In this document: positions 50,959 through 57,531 of the stretch, piece by piece
How positions within the stretch are numbered: position 1 is the first letter of the stretch
How the letters are laid out: each line of letters begins with the position of its first letter
The notes under the pieces: generated by a model
Databases searched by the model: none
What the model was told of the DNA's origin: nothing
Seen by the model: only the letters and a program-made list of their open reading frames with translations
Translations under genes and position numbers: made by a program
Assembly: GCF_050943825.1 (NCBI RefSeq)
Contig: NZ_JBMNPX010000011.1
Coordinates: 31,611-95,610 of the forward strand
Source: Pseudoflavonifractor sp050943825
GTDB lineage: Bacteria; Bacillota; Clostridia; Oscillospirales; Oscillospiraceae
DNA length: 64,000 nucleotides
Direction: 5' to 3'

Positions 50959-52119
50959 TTATTGGCAGTGTGTGCGCAGACGGCGCAGACACTCCTCCAC
51001 ATTGGTACGGGGACAGGCCAGATTGACCCGCATGAAGCCCTCTCCGCCCGGCCCGAAGCTGGCGCCGTCGTTGAAGGCCAGGCCGCACTCCTCCGCGAAG
51101 AAGCGCTTGAGGTCCTTGGGGTCCCGGCCCAGGCCGGAGCAGTCCACCCAGGCCATATAGGTGCCCTCCGGACGGCGCACCCGCAGTCTGGGCAGCTCGG
51201 CCGCCACGGTGCTGCAGAACAGCTCCATGTTGCCGTCCAGATAGGGGATCAGGGCGTCCAGCCAGTCCTCCGAGTCCCGGTAGGCGGCCACCACGGCGGC
51301 CTCTGCAAAGGAATTGGCCGAAAAGGCATGGTGCCGGGCCACAACCGCCCGGTACTTGTTCCGCAGTTCATCATTGGGGATGATGATGTTGGAGGCCTGG
51401 ATGCCCGCCAGGTTGAAGGTCTTGCTGGGAGCGGTGCACAAAATGGTGCGCTGGGCGATTTCAGGGGAGACGGTGAGGAACATGGTGTGGGGCTGAAACA
51501 CCAGGTCGTGGTGAATCTCGTCGGCAATGACGATGAGATTGTGCCGCAGGCAGAAGTCCGCCAGGGCCTCCAGCTCCTGCCGCGTCCATACCCGGCCCAC
51601 CGGGTTGTGGGGAGAGCAGAGCATCAGGGCTTTGGTGCGGGGGGTGAGGCGGCGCTCCATGTCGTCAAAGTCGAAGGTGTAGAACAGGTTCTCCCCCTTC
51701 AGCGGGCACCGGACTGCCACACGACCCCAATCCTCCGCCGCGTGGAAGAAGGGCCCGTACACCGGGCTGGGGATGAGTACCTCGTCCCCAGGCTCGGTCA
51801 CCGCCTGAACAGCGAAGTTCAGGGCCGTGACCACTCCGGCAGTAAAGACCACCCACTCCCGGGGCACAGAACAGCCGTGCCGGCGGGACATCCAGCCGGA
51901 CACGGCCTCATAGTACGCGGCGGAGAGCATTCCATAGCCAAATACACGCTGGTCCACCCGCCGGTGAAGAGCCTCTTGAATAGCGGGAGCCACGGGGAAA
52001 TCCATGTCCGCAATCCACATGGGGAGCAAATCCTTCCCGCCGAAAATGCGGTCGGCACCGTCCCACTTGAGGGCACCGGTACCACGGCGGGGTATCATCT
52101 CATCAAACTGAACATCCAC
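50959..52119 (-). CDS. MalY/PatB-type aminotransferase-fold C-S beta-lyase
   Basis: The product has 386 residues. The MalY/PatB marks are LPMWIADMDFPV near the N-terminus, VFGYGM, the substrate loop CSPHNPVGRVW, DEIHHDLVF and the PLP lysine in TAPSKTFNLAG (Lys233). These enzymes cleave cystathionine or cysteine S-conjugates to thiol, pyruvate and ammonia. It is the first gene of the long leftward run, so supply of cysteine conjugates through the peptide transporter is a plausible theme. A regulatory, MalY-like role cannot be excluded. Confidence 0.9.
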   Translation of the reverse strand: MDVQFDEMIPRRGTGALKWDGADRIFGGKDLLPMWIADMDFPVAPAIQEALHRRVDQRVFGYGMLSAAYYEAVSGWMSRRHGCSVPREWVVFTAGVVTALNFAVQAVTEPGDEVLIPSPVYGPFFHAAEDWGRVAVRCPLKGENLFYTFDFDDMERRLTPRTKALMLCSPHNPVGRVWTRQELEALADFCLRHNLIVIADEIHHDLVFQPHTMFLTVSPEIAQRTILCTAPSKTFNLAGIQASNIIIPNDELRNKYRAVVARHHAFSANSFAEAAVVAAYRDSEDWLDALIPYLDGNMELFCSTVAAELPRLRVRRPEGTYMAWVDCSGLGRDPKDLKRFFAEECGLAFNDGASFGPGGEGFMRVNLACPRTNVEECLRRLRTHCQ

Positions 52120-52206
52120 TCTGCATGCCTCTTTTTCCTGCCGAATTCAAACTCCGACAGAGTGAAAAAACATTCGGCCGGAGTCGGGAAAATCTTCTGT
52201 CATAAA

Positions 52207-52236
52207 ACGGTAGCACGAAAAAAACAGCTGTGTCAA
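52207..52236 (-). promoter_or_regulatory. Predicted promoter of the long leftward operon
   Basis: On the minus strand TTGACA (52231-52236) and TACCGT (52207-52212) are 18 bp apart. The leader of about 85 nt before the lyase gene contains a weak hairpin (ACTCCG/CGGAGT, about 52150-52182) and no riboswitch that I recognise. Confidence 0.5.
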
Positions 52237-52536
52237 CGATTACCGGCCTATCATTAGAAGTTTCAAACTTATAAGCGGATTATTAAAATTTCCAATAAAA
52301 GAACCGCCATAAAGATAAATGAACTGAGCATTTTCCGCAAAAAAGAATCATACCGGCACCGGGAGAAGCATGTCGTACAGGTGAGAAACTTACAAAGAGC
52401 TGACTGGATTTTTACCCAAACAGGGCGGAAGAAAAAGGAAGAGTGGACTACAATAAAAACGGACTGGGACAGGCGTCCGGGCCGCGTGATTCCAGCTCCC
52501 ACAGACAATGTGTTTGAGCATGAGGAGGACTGCACC

Positions 52537-52731
52537 ATGCTTCCATGTCAAGACAGCTGTCCCGATTATCAGACCGGCTGCCATAAGCAGTGCCAGCGCT
52601 GGCGGGAATACCAACGGCGTCAGCAACTCCAACGGGCCCAGAAGACCACTTATTTGCGCTTCTACCGGGACTTGTGCGGTACCATTGCCCGGCAGCTGCG
52701 GGCGGATACCGCCCGATATCCCATGCGGTGA
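52537..52731 (+). CDS. Small Cys-rich protein
   Basis: The ATG follows GAGGAGG at proper spacing; the product has 64 residues. The first 20 residues hold four Cys and one His (PCQDSCPDYQTGCHKQC), a possible zinc knuckle; the rest is a charged helix rich in Arg and Gln. Similar short C-x3-C...GCH-x2-C proteins are frequent in clostridial genomes, often near mobile DNA, with unknown function. It is isolated, with a bidirectional terminator about 85 bp downstream. Confidence 0.65.
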   Translation: MLPCQDSCPDYQTGCHKQCQRWREYQRRQQLQRAQKTTYLRFYRDLCGTIARQLRADTARYPMR

Positions 52732-52815
52732 GGCAGAGTACAGATGTGTATTGATAGTTGATATAAAAATACAACGCTTTATACTCCGGCAGGAAAGTCC
52801 CGAGAGAGTGGAAAC

Positions 52816-52853
52816 AAAAAGAAAGACATGCTATCCAGCGTGTCTTTCTTTTT
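52816..52853. terminator. Bidirectional intrinsic terminator
   Basis: A 13-bp perfect stem (AAAAAGAAAGACA and complement) around a 12-nt loop, A-rich left and T-rich right. Confidence 0.8.
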
Positions 52854-52947
52854 GCATTTGGTTGCCGAAAAGATACAGAAGCCCAGCGCAAGCGAGTACG
52901 GTTTGGAGAGGAGGAATGGCAGAATAAGCGCGCTTGGATAAAAAAGT

Positions 52948-52975
52948 CTGAGTAAGCGTCATATCGCTTACTCAG
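52948..52975. repeat. Short hairpin beside the tRNA-like repeat
   Basis: CTGAGTAAGCG and CGCTTACTCAG form an 11-bp stem with loop TCATAT. No T-run follows. It borders the inverted repeat at 52978-53046 and may be part of an attachment or recombination region. Confidence 0.5.
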
Positions 52976-52977
52976 AT

Positions 52978-53046
52978 ATTGTGGAGGCGAGGGGGGTCAA
53001 ACCCTTATAGGCCTATTCCTGTATTGTTTTTCCTTGCCTCCACAAT
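52978..53046 (-). repeat. tRNA-acceptor-like inverted repeat with T-arm-like segment
   Basis: ATTGTGGAGGC (52978-52988) and GCCTCCACAAT (53036-53046) are perfect inverted arms. Read on the minus strand, the right-hand part ends in GGGTTTGACCCCCCTCGCCTCCA, which resembles a T-arm and acceptor 3' end. The middle is too short and lacks D and anticodon arms, and contains the palindrome ATAGGCCTAT. It is a degenerate tRNA or tmRNA 3' end, or an attachment-site-like sequence, rather than a working tRNA. Confidence 0.4.
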
Positions 53047-53406
53047 CCATTGCAGTGCAAAGGATAGCCTGTTTTTATGTTTCTGTTCTCCCTGGATTTA
53101 CTGCTCTGAAACAGCCTGTTTTCAAGATTAATATCTACCACAGGGTCGAGCGGGAAGATACCTATTCAGGAGATAATATGCTCTATATTCATGGTAGCAG
53201 CAAAGGTACTTCATGTGGACTTGTTGCAGTTCAGTCAGTGATATGCATGAGCTCTCCGTTGGATAGATACGTGCATCCTACAGAGGATGATGTACAGCTC
53301 CGTATTTGTTTGGGACATTGGAAAAGTGAATTGCAGTAATATAACCGGTAATACGCAATGATTTCAAATCTTTATGAACACTACTAGCAGTATGTCATAT
53401 TAAATT
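53047..53406. other. AT-richer stretch without a recognisable gene
   Basis: A 101-codon open frame (53034-53339, plus) crosses this stretch but shows no ribosome site, no family motif and poor coding character. It probably represents decayed mobile or regulatory DNA leading into the sigma-54 activator remnant. Confidence 0.5.
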
Positions 53407-53793
53407 TTGCTTTTTTACAGTCTAAAAAATTTTTCTTCTCAGTTCACTACAATACTGAAACAATATTCATGGCCCGGAAATGTAAGAGAGCTCCGCAATG
53501 TGGTGACACGTGCGTTTTATTCCAGCGAGGGCTTAGTTATTACAGAAAAAGAACTTCCGCAGTACATAATTGAAGAAGTTTCGATCCCGATGGAATCTAA
53601 GAATCAAGGGCCTTTCTCCCCAAAAGTATTTACTGGCATAAGTGAATTTGAGAGGCAACAGATACTAAATGTACTTGACGAATGTGGTGGAAACGTTATT
53701 CTAGCCGGTAAAATGCTTGGCATGAGCAAATCCACTATCTACCGTAGGATCAAGGAGTACCATATTCAGTTGTGTGAAAGAAAAATAGAATAA
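53407..53793 (+). pseudogene. 3' remnant of a sigma-54-dependent activator
   Basis: Only the end of the AAA+ domain (YSWPGNVRELRNVVTRAF) and the C-terminal Fis-type helix-turn-helix (ERQQILNVLDECGGN...AGKMLGMSKSTIYRRIKEY) remain, about 117 recognisable residues. The GAFTGA and Walker motifs that should lie upstream are absent, and no matching sequence precedes it. The break is near 53440. Codon use is AT-rich compared with the neighbouring core genes. It is a truncated gene with no likely function. Confidence 0.85.
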
Positions 53794-53810
53794 GCCTGAT
53801 AAATTAAAGC

Positions 53811-53887
53811 AAGATGGGCTCCACGTCCCAGATCAACCCCACTGTCTATGAGGAGCACTTTACCCGCTGCCTGGATCAGGGGCTGGA
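53811..53887 (+). pseudogene. 77-bp displaced fragment of the degV gene
   Basis: This stretch repeats the coding strand of degV (complement of 22714-22790) with a single mismatch, C to T at 53876. It corresponds to the MGSTSQINPTVYEEHF to QGLD part of the protein. Flanks on both sides do not match degV. It is a short ectopic copy, too small to encode anything. Confidence 0.93.
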
Positions 53888-53962
53888 ATAGATAAAAAAT
53901 GACATGGTTTGTAGGCCTCTGGAAGAATGAAATCGCAACACACGATTCTGAAAGAAGTCAGC

Positions 53963-53994
53963 AAGCCGTGTCACTCTTTATCGGCTTTTTTTAA
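53963..53994 (+). terminator. Weak intrinsic terminator
   Basis: A 6-bp stem (AAGCCG/CGGCTT) with a 13-nt loop, followed by a T-run ending in AATTTG. Confidence 0.45.
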
Positions 53995-54047
53995 TTTGTG
54001 AAACTTATTCTATATTATCGTCTCGCTTGTTCCATACACTGGATTTA

Positions 54048-54539
54048 TCAGGGAAACAGATAACTCAAAATTACCGCGACAAAAAGCACCACAGCCAGAG
54101 CACACAAAATTAGCGCCATATGCCTGGGCTGCGGACTTGAATCTGCTTCATCCCGGTAGTGTTGCCTTTCCACAGTCGATATATGAGACTGCGTTGCCGT
54201 TCTTTGAGTGCCCTGCCCCTTTTTCACAGGATGGGGCCTTACGGCTCTGTAATAGCATGCCAGCGGATCTTTTTGGGTGAGAATGCGCTGATGAAATCCT
54301 TCTATCCACTGGACATCGCTGTCAGTACACATATTCTCCTCATCTATGTTGTTTTCATGAACAATTTGATTCCGGAGATATCGGTAGTGCTTCAGATGTC
54401 CGTAATCCTGTATCCAGCCGGGCACATAGTATGATCCACTGGAGCATCTCTGCATATCCTCGATATAACCGGTGACGCCTTTCCCGTTCATGTCCCGACA
54501 CAGATTATCAAGACGCTTATACGCATGCAGGAAGCCCAT
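54048..54539 (-). CDS. Membrane-anchored protein with a HEPN-like RNxxxH motif
   Basis: The start at 54539 has GGAGG at six-base spacing; the ATG at 54542 is closer. The 163-residue product has a helical N-terminal domain (about 1-95) with HYRYLRNQIVHENN, where Arg56-Asn57 and His61 fit the RNxxxH motif of HEPN ribonucleases. A polar linker follows, then a C-terminal TM helix (about 140-160). Homologous small proteins are common in clostridia without known function. It sits directly after an hsdM stub in a decayed region. Ribonuclease activity is only a suggestion. Confidence 0.7.
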   Translation of the reverse strand: MGFLHAYKRLDNLCRDMNGKGVTGYIEDMQRCSSGSYYVPGWIQDYGHLKHYRYLRNQIVHENNIDEENMCTDSDVQWIEGFHQRILTQKDPLACYYRAVRPHPVKKGQGTQRTATQSHISTVERQHYRDEADSSPQPRHMALILCALAVVLFVAVILSYLFP

Positions 54540-54590
54540 CATTCCCCTCCGTTCCGCGCTAGGCGGCTGCGTTTGTATTAATGCTCTCAA

Positions 54591-54974
54591 TTACGCTTCG
54601 TACTTGGCATAGGCGCTGTCCTTGTCGGCATGGAGGTTCTTGATGAAAGGGAACACCCACTCCTGCATGACGGAATACATCTGCCCGGCAGGGAAGCCGT
54701 GGAACACCGACCACTTGAGCTGATTGCCCGAAATGGTCCGCTCTCCCACCTGCACCTCCCCGGCAAAGATGCTCTTGTGGGCCAGACCCAGCATGGCGCT
54801 CTCCTTGGCACGCTGGTTGTCGGACGCGTCCAGGTCGTGGTTGAACATGAGATAGGTCATCTGCTCCACCACATCCAGAGGATTGGTAATGCCGCCCGTC
54901 CAGAAGGTCTCCCAAAGACGGTCAATTTTATTTTTCAGTTCGCCAGTAATCATATTCTGCTGCTCCTTATCCAC
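54591..54974 (-). pseudogene. 5' remnant of hsdM (type I restriction methylase)
   Basis: The 127-residue frame matches the HsdM N-terminal helical domain: ELKNKIDRLWETFWTGGI, VEQMTYLMFNHDLD, QLKWSVFHGF and the VFPFIKNLHADKDSAYAKY end. It stops right there, so the SAM-binding methylase domain with NPPF/Y is missing. The downstream sequence belongs to an unrelated protein. A good promoter (TTGCTT-17-TATAAT) remains upstream. Neither hsdS nor hsdR is in the window. Confidence 0.9.
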
Positions 54975-55032
54975 CCTCCGGAATCCGGTGGCATTCCCGC
55001 CGCCCCGGAGCTCCTTGTACCGTAATAATATT

Positions 55033-55061
55033 ATTATACTTTACATTCCGGCACGAAGCAA
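55033..55061 (-). promoter_or_regulatory. Promoter of the hsdM remnant
   Basis: On the minus strand TTGCTT (55056-55061) and TATAAT (55033-55038) are 17 bp apart, about 60 bp before the remnant's start. It may now drive the HEPN-like gene downstream. Confidence 0.6.
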
Positions 55062-55348
55062 CAAACTCCCCAATTTGCAGACTTTTGCATCTGCCAATTC
55101 CGCGGTTTGTTTCCGCAATACATATAATCTCTCAGCTCTGTCCCGCTGTGTGCCCTTGATCATACTTCAGGAGCGCGATACAATAAAAAATCATTATGGC
55201 CCACCAGGACACCGGGTGAGATGCCAGGGCGGGAAAAAGGCAGTTTCTCCGCTCATTTCTGTTCTGACTGGCCGGAGCGGCAGAATCATGGTATACTTAA
55301 AAAATCGGCTGATTCACGACATCGAGTACGAGAAAAGGGGAGATTTCC
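55062..55348. other. Intergenic region before the second LytTR module
   Basis: No gene is supported here. A TATACT (55292-55297) lies about 50 bp before the regulator gene with no good -35 element at 16-18 bp. No LytTR repeat of the ACAGTCGGT type is visible. Confidence 0.5.
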
Positions 55349-56059
55349 GTGACAAGAGTAGCCATTGTGGAGGACGACCGTGACTGTGCCGGGCGGCTGG
55401 AGGAGTGCGCCCGGCGGTATTTTGAGGAAAACGGGCTGGACGCGGAGATTGTGGTGTTCCCCGACGGCATGGACATCGCCGAGGACTATCGGCCGGTATG
55501 GGACATCATCCTTATGGACATTGAGATGCCCCATCTGGACGGCATGAGCGCTGCCCGGCGTATCCGCACAATGGACCCGGCGGCGGTGATTATCTTCATC
55601 ACCAACATGGCCCGTTACGCCATCAAGGGCTACGAGGTGGACGCTCTGGACTTTGTCCTCAAACCGGTGACCTACGGCCAGCTGGCCCTGAAGCTGAAAA
55701 AAGCCATGACCATTGTGGCCAGCCGGGAACGGCGGTATCTAATGCTGCCTGTGGACGAGGGGGAAAAACGGGTGTCCACCGACGAGATTCTCTTCATCGA
55801 GGTGGTCAACCACCGGCTCCACATCCACACTACGGGAGAAGAGTTTGTGCTGCCCGGCTCGCTCCAGGAGATGGAGGCCAAGCTGGCCGGGCTGTCCTTT
55901 GTCCGGTGCAGCCACAGCTACATGGTCAACCTGAAAAATGTCACCGGAGTGGGGAAGGAGACCGTCCAGGTCCACAGACACACCCTGCCGGTGAGCCGCC
56001 CCAGACGCAAGGAGTTCCTCCAGCGGCTAAGCGGCTACCTGGGAGGTGGTCTGCGGTGA
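55349..56059 (+). CDS. LytTR response regulator 2
   Basis: The product has 236 residues from a GTG start with GGGGAGA upstream. The receiver has VEDD near the start, a phosphoacceptor Asp in IILMDIEMPHLDG and the VLKPVTYGQL lysine. The LytTR domain (about 130-236) contains ILFIEVVNHRLHIHT, FVRCSHSYMVNLKNV and SRPRRKEFLQRL. It is equal in length to the regulator at 32.8-33.5 kb and in the same gene order, so the two are paralogues. The kinase start overlaps its stop (GTGA). Confidence 0.94.
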   Translation: MTRVAIVEDDRDCAGRLEECARRYFEENGLDAEIVVFPDGMDIAEDYRPVWDIILMDIEMPHLDGMSAARRIRTMDPAAVIIFITNMARYAIKGYEVDALDFVLKPVTYGQLALKLKKAMTIVASRERRYLMLPVDEGEKRVSTDEILFIEVVNHRLHIHTTGEEFVLPGSLQEMEAKLAGLSFVRCSHSYMVNLKNVTGVGKETVQVHRHTLPVSRPRRKEFLQRLSGYLGGGLR

Positions 56060-57372
56060 AGGCGCTCCTGGCCCAGATGCTGCTGGCCGCCGACCTGCCC
56101 CTGGAGCTGCTGTCGGCGGCGGTGCTCTTCTGCCTGCCCCTTCGGCGGCGCAAGTGGTTTCCACTCCGGGCAGCAGCCGGAATTGTGCTGTCTCTGCTGT
56201 GCTTCTGGCCGCTGATGTCCTTTATGAGCAGACTCTCCCCCGGCCTGCAGGAGACAACCCTGCCCCTTGTGCTGGTCTACTCCTTCCTCTCCTTTGGCCT
56301 GGCGGTGGCCTTTGCCGTTTTCTGCTGCGACATTACGCCCTGGGAGGCGGTGTACTGCGCCACCTGCGCCTACCTGACCCAGCACTTTACCTACTGCCTC
56401 TACCGTATCTTCCACCTGGAGTGGGAGATCACCCAACCCAGAGGGAACAGCCTGCTGGCGGTACTGCTGTACGCGGCAGTCTACGCCGGGGCCTATTTCC
56501 TCTTTGCCCGGCAGCTCTCCCGGGATGGGCGCTACAATATCAGGGTCCCCCACTCCCTGGGCACCATGGTCAGCGCCCTGTCCATCGCCCTGGTGCTCTC
56601 AGCCGTGGCTCAGCAGTTGGCTCAGGCAGGCGGCCCTCTGTACCCGGTGTGCTTGCTCTACGCCATGTTCTGCTGCTTCTACGTGCTGTGGGGCCAGGTG
56701 GGACAGCAGAAGCGGCTCAACCTCCAGCACGAGCTGGATGTGCAGCAGCAGCTCTGGCACAAGAGCCGGGAGCAGTATCAGCTTTCAGCGGAGAATGTGG
56801 ACCTCATCAACCGCAAGTGCCACGACCTCAAGCACCAGATTGCAGCCCTACGGTGCATTTCCGACCGGGCTCAGCGCGAGGAGAGCATCCAGGCCCTGGA
56901 GCAGTCGGTGATGATCTACGACAGCGTGGTCAAGACGGGGAACGATATTCTGGACACCGTCCTCACTGAGAAGAGCCTGCTGTGCGAGAGCCGGGGCATC
57001 ACCCTCACCTGTGTGGCCGACGGGGACTGCCTGGGCTTTATGGACGGGGTGGACATCTACACCATCTTTGGCAACGCCTTGGACAACGCCATTGAGAGCG
57101 TCACACCCCTGGACGACCCGGAGCAGCGGACCATTGCCGTGTCGGTGTTCTCCCGGGCCGGTCTGGTGCTCTTTCAGATGGAGAACTACTACCAGGGTGC
57201 CCTGAATTTCGACGGGGACCTGCCCGTCACCCGCAAGGCGGACAAGGGCTACCACGGCTTCGGCCTGAAGAGCATCCGGGCCACCGCGGAGAAGTACGGC
57301 GGCTTCCTCACCATCCAGGCCGAGGACGGCATTTTTCTCCTGCGGGTGACCATCCCGCGAAACGATTCCTGA
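56056..57372 (+). CDS. GHKL sensor kinase 2
   Basis: The product has 438 residues from a GTG that overlaps the regulator stop and is preceded by GGGAGGTGG. Six to seven membrane helices (about 10-225) are followed by a coiled segment and the H box CHDLKHQIAALRC, identical in ten residues to that of kinase 1. The ATPase has IFGNALDNAIES and GFGLKSIRAT. It ends five bases before a terminator, and a GH3 hydrolase gene follows. The stimulus is unknown. Confidence 0.92.
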   Translation: MKALLAQMLLAADLPLELLSAAVLFCLPLRRRKWFPLRAAAGIVLSLLCFWPLMSFMSRLSPGLQETTLPLVLVYSFLSFGLAVAFAVFCCDITPWEAVYCATCAYLTQHFTYCLYRIFHLEWEITQPRGNSLLAVLLYAAVYAGAYFLFARQLSRDGRYNIRVPHSLGTMVSALSIALVLSAVAQQLAQAGGPLYPVCLLYAMFCCFYVLWGQVGQQKRLNLQHELDVQQQLWHKSREQYQLSAENVDLINRKCHDLKHQIAALRCISDRAQREESIQALEQSVMIYDSVVKTGNDILDTVLTEKSLLCESRGITLTCVADGDCLGFMDGVDIYTIFGNALDNAIESVTPLDDPEQRTIAVSVFSRAGLVLFQMENYYQGALNFDGDLPVTRKADKGYHGFGLKSIRATAEKYGGFLTIQAEDGIFLLRVTIPRNDS

Positions 57373-57376
57373 CAGA

Positions 57377-57404
57377 GGGGACCGGAGTAACTCCGGTCCC
57401 CTTT
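57377..57404 (+). terminator. Intrinsic terminator after GHKL kinase 2
   Basis: A perfect 11-bp stem (GGGGACCGGAG and complement) with loop TAA, followed by TTT. It separates the two-component pair from the hydrolase gene, as in the first module. Confidence 0.8.
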
Positions 57405-57531
57405 GTGCGTACTCATGCGAGTTACGCCGAAAAAAGCGCAAAGTGGGTATGGCGGACGGGGGGGTGCGGGGAACGGTGTTATACTCCTGCCAAAGCCTGT
57501 GCACGGGCACAGAGAACAAGGAGGAGTATCC

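Noticed and set aside
52978..53046. A complete tRNA gene
   Set aside because: Only acceptor-like arms and a T-arm-like piece are present; D and anticodon arms are missing and the length is too short.
53034..53339. A 101-codon open frame
   Set aside because: There is no ribosome site, no recognisable motif and irregular composition; it lies in decayed DNA.
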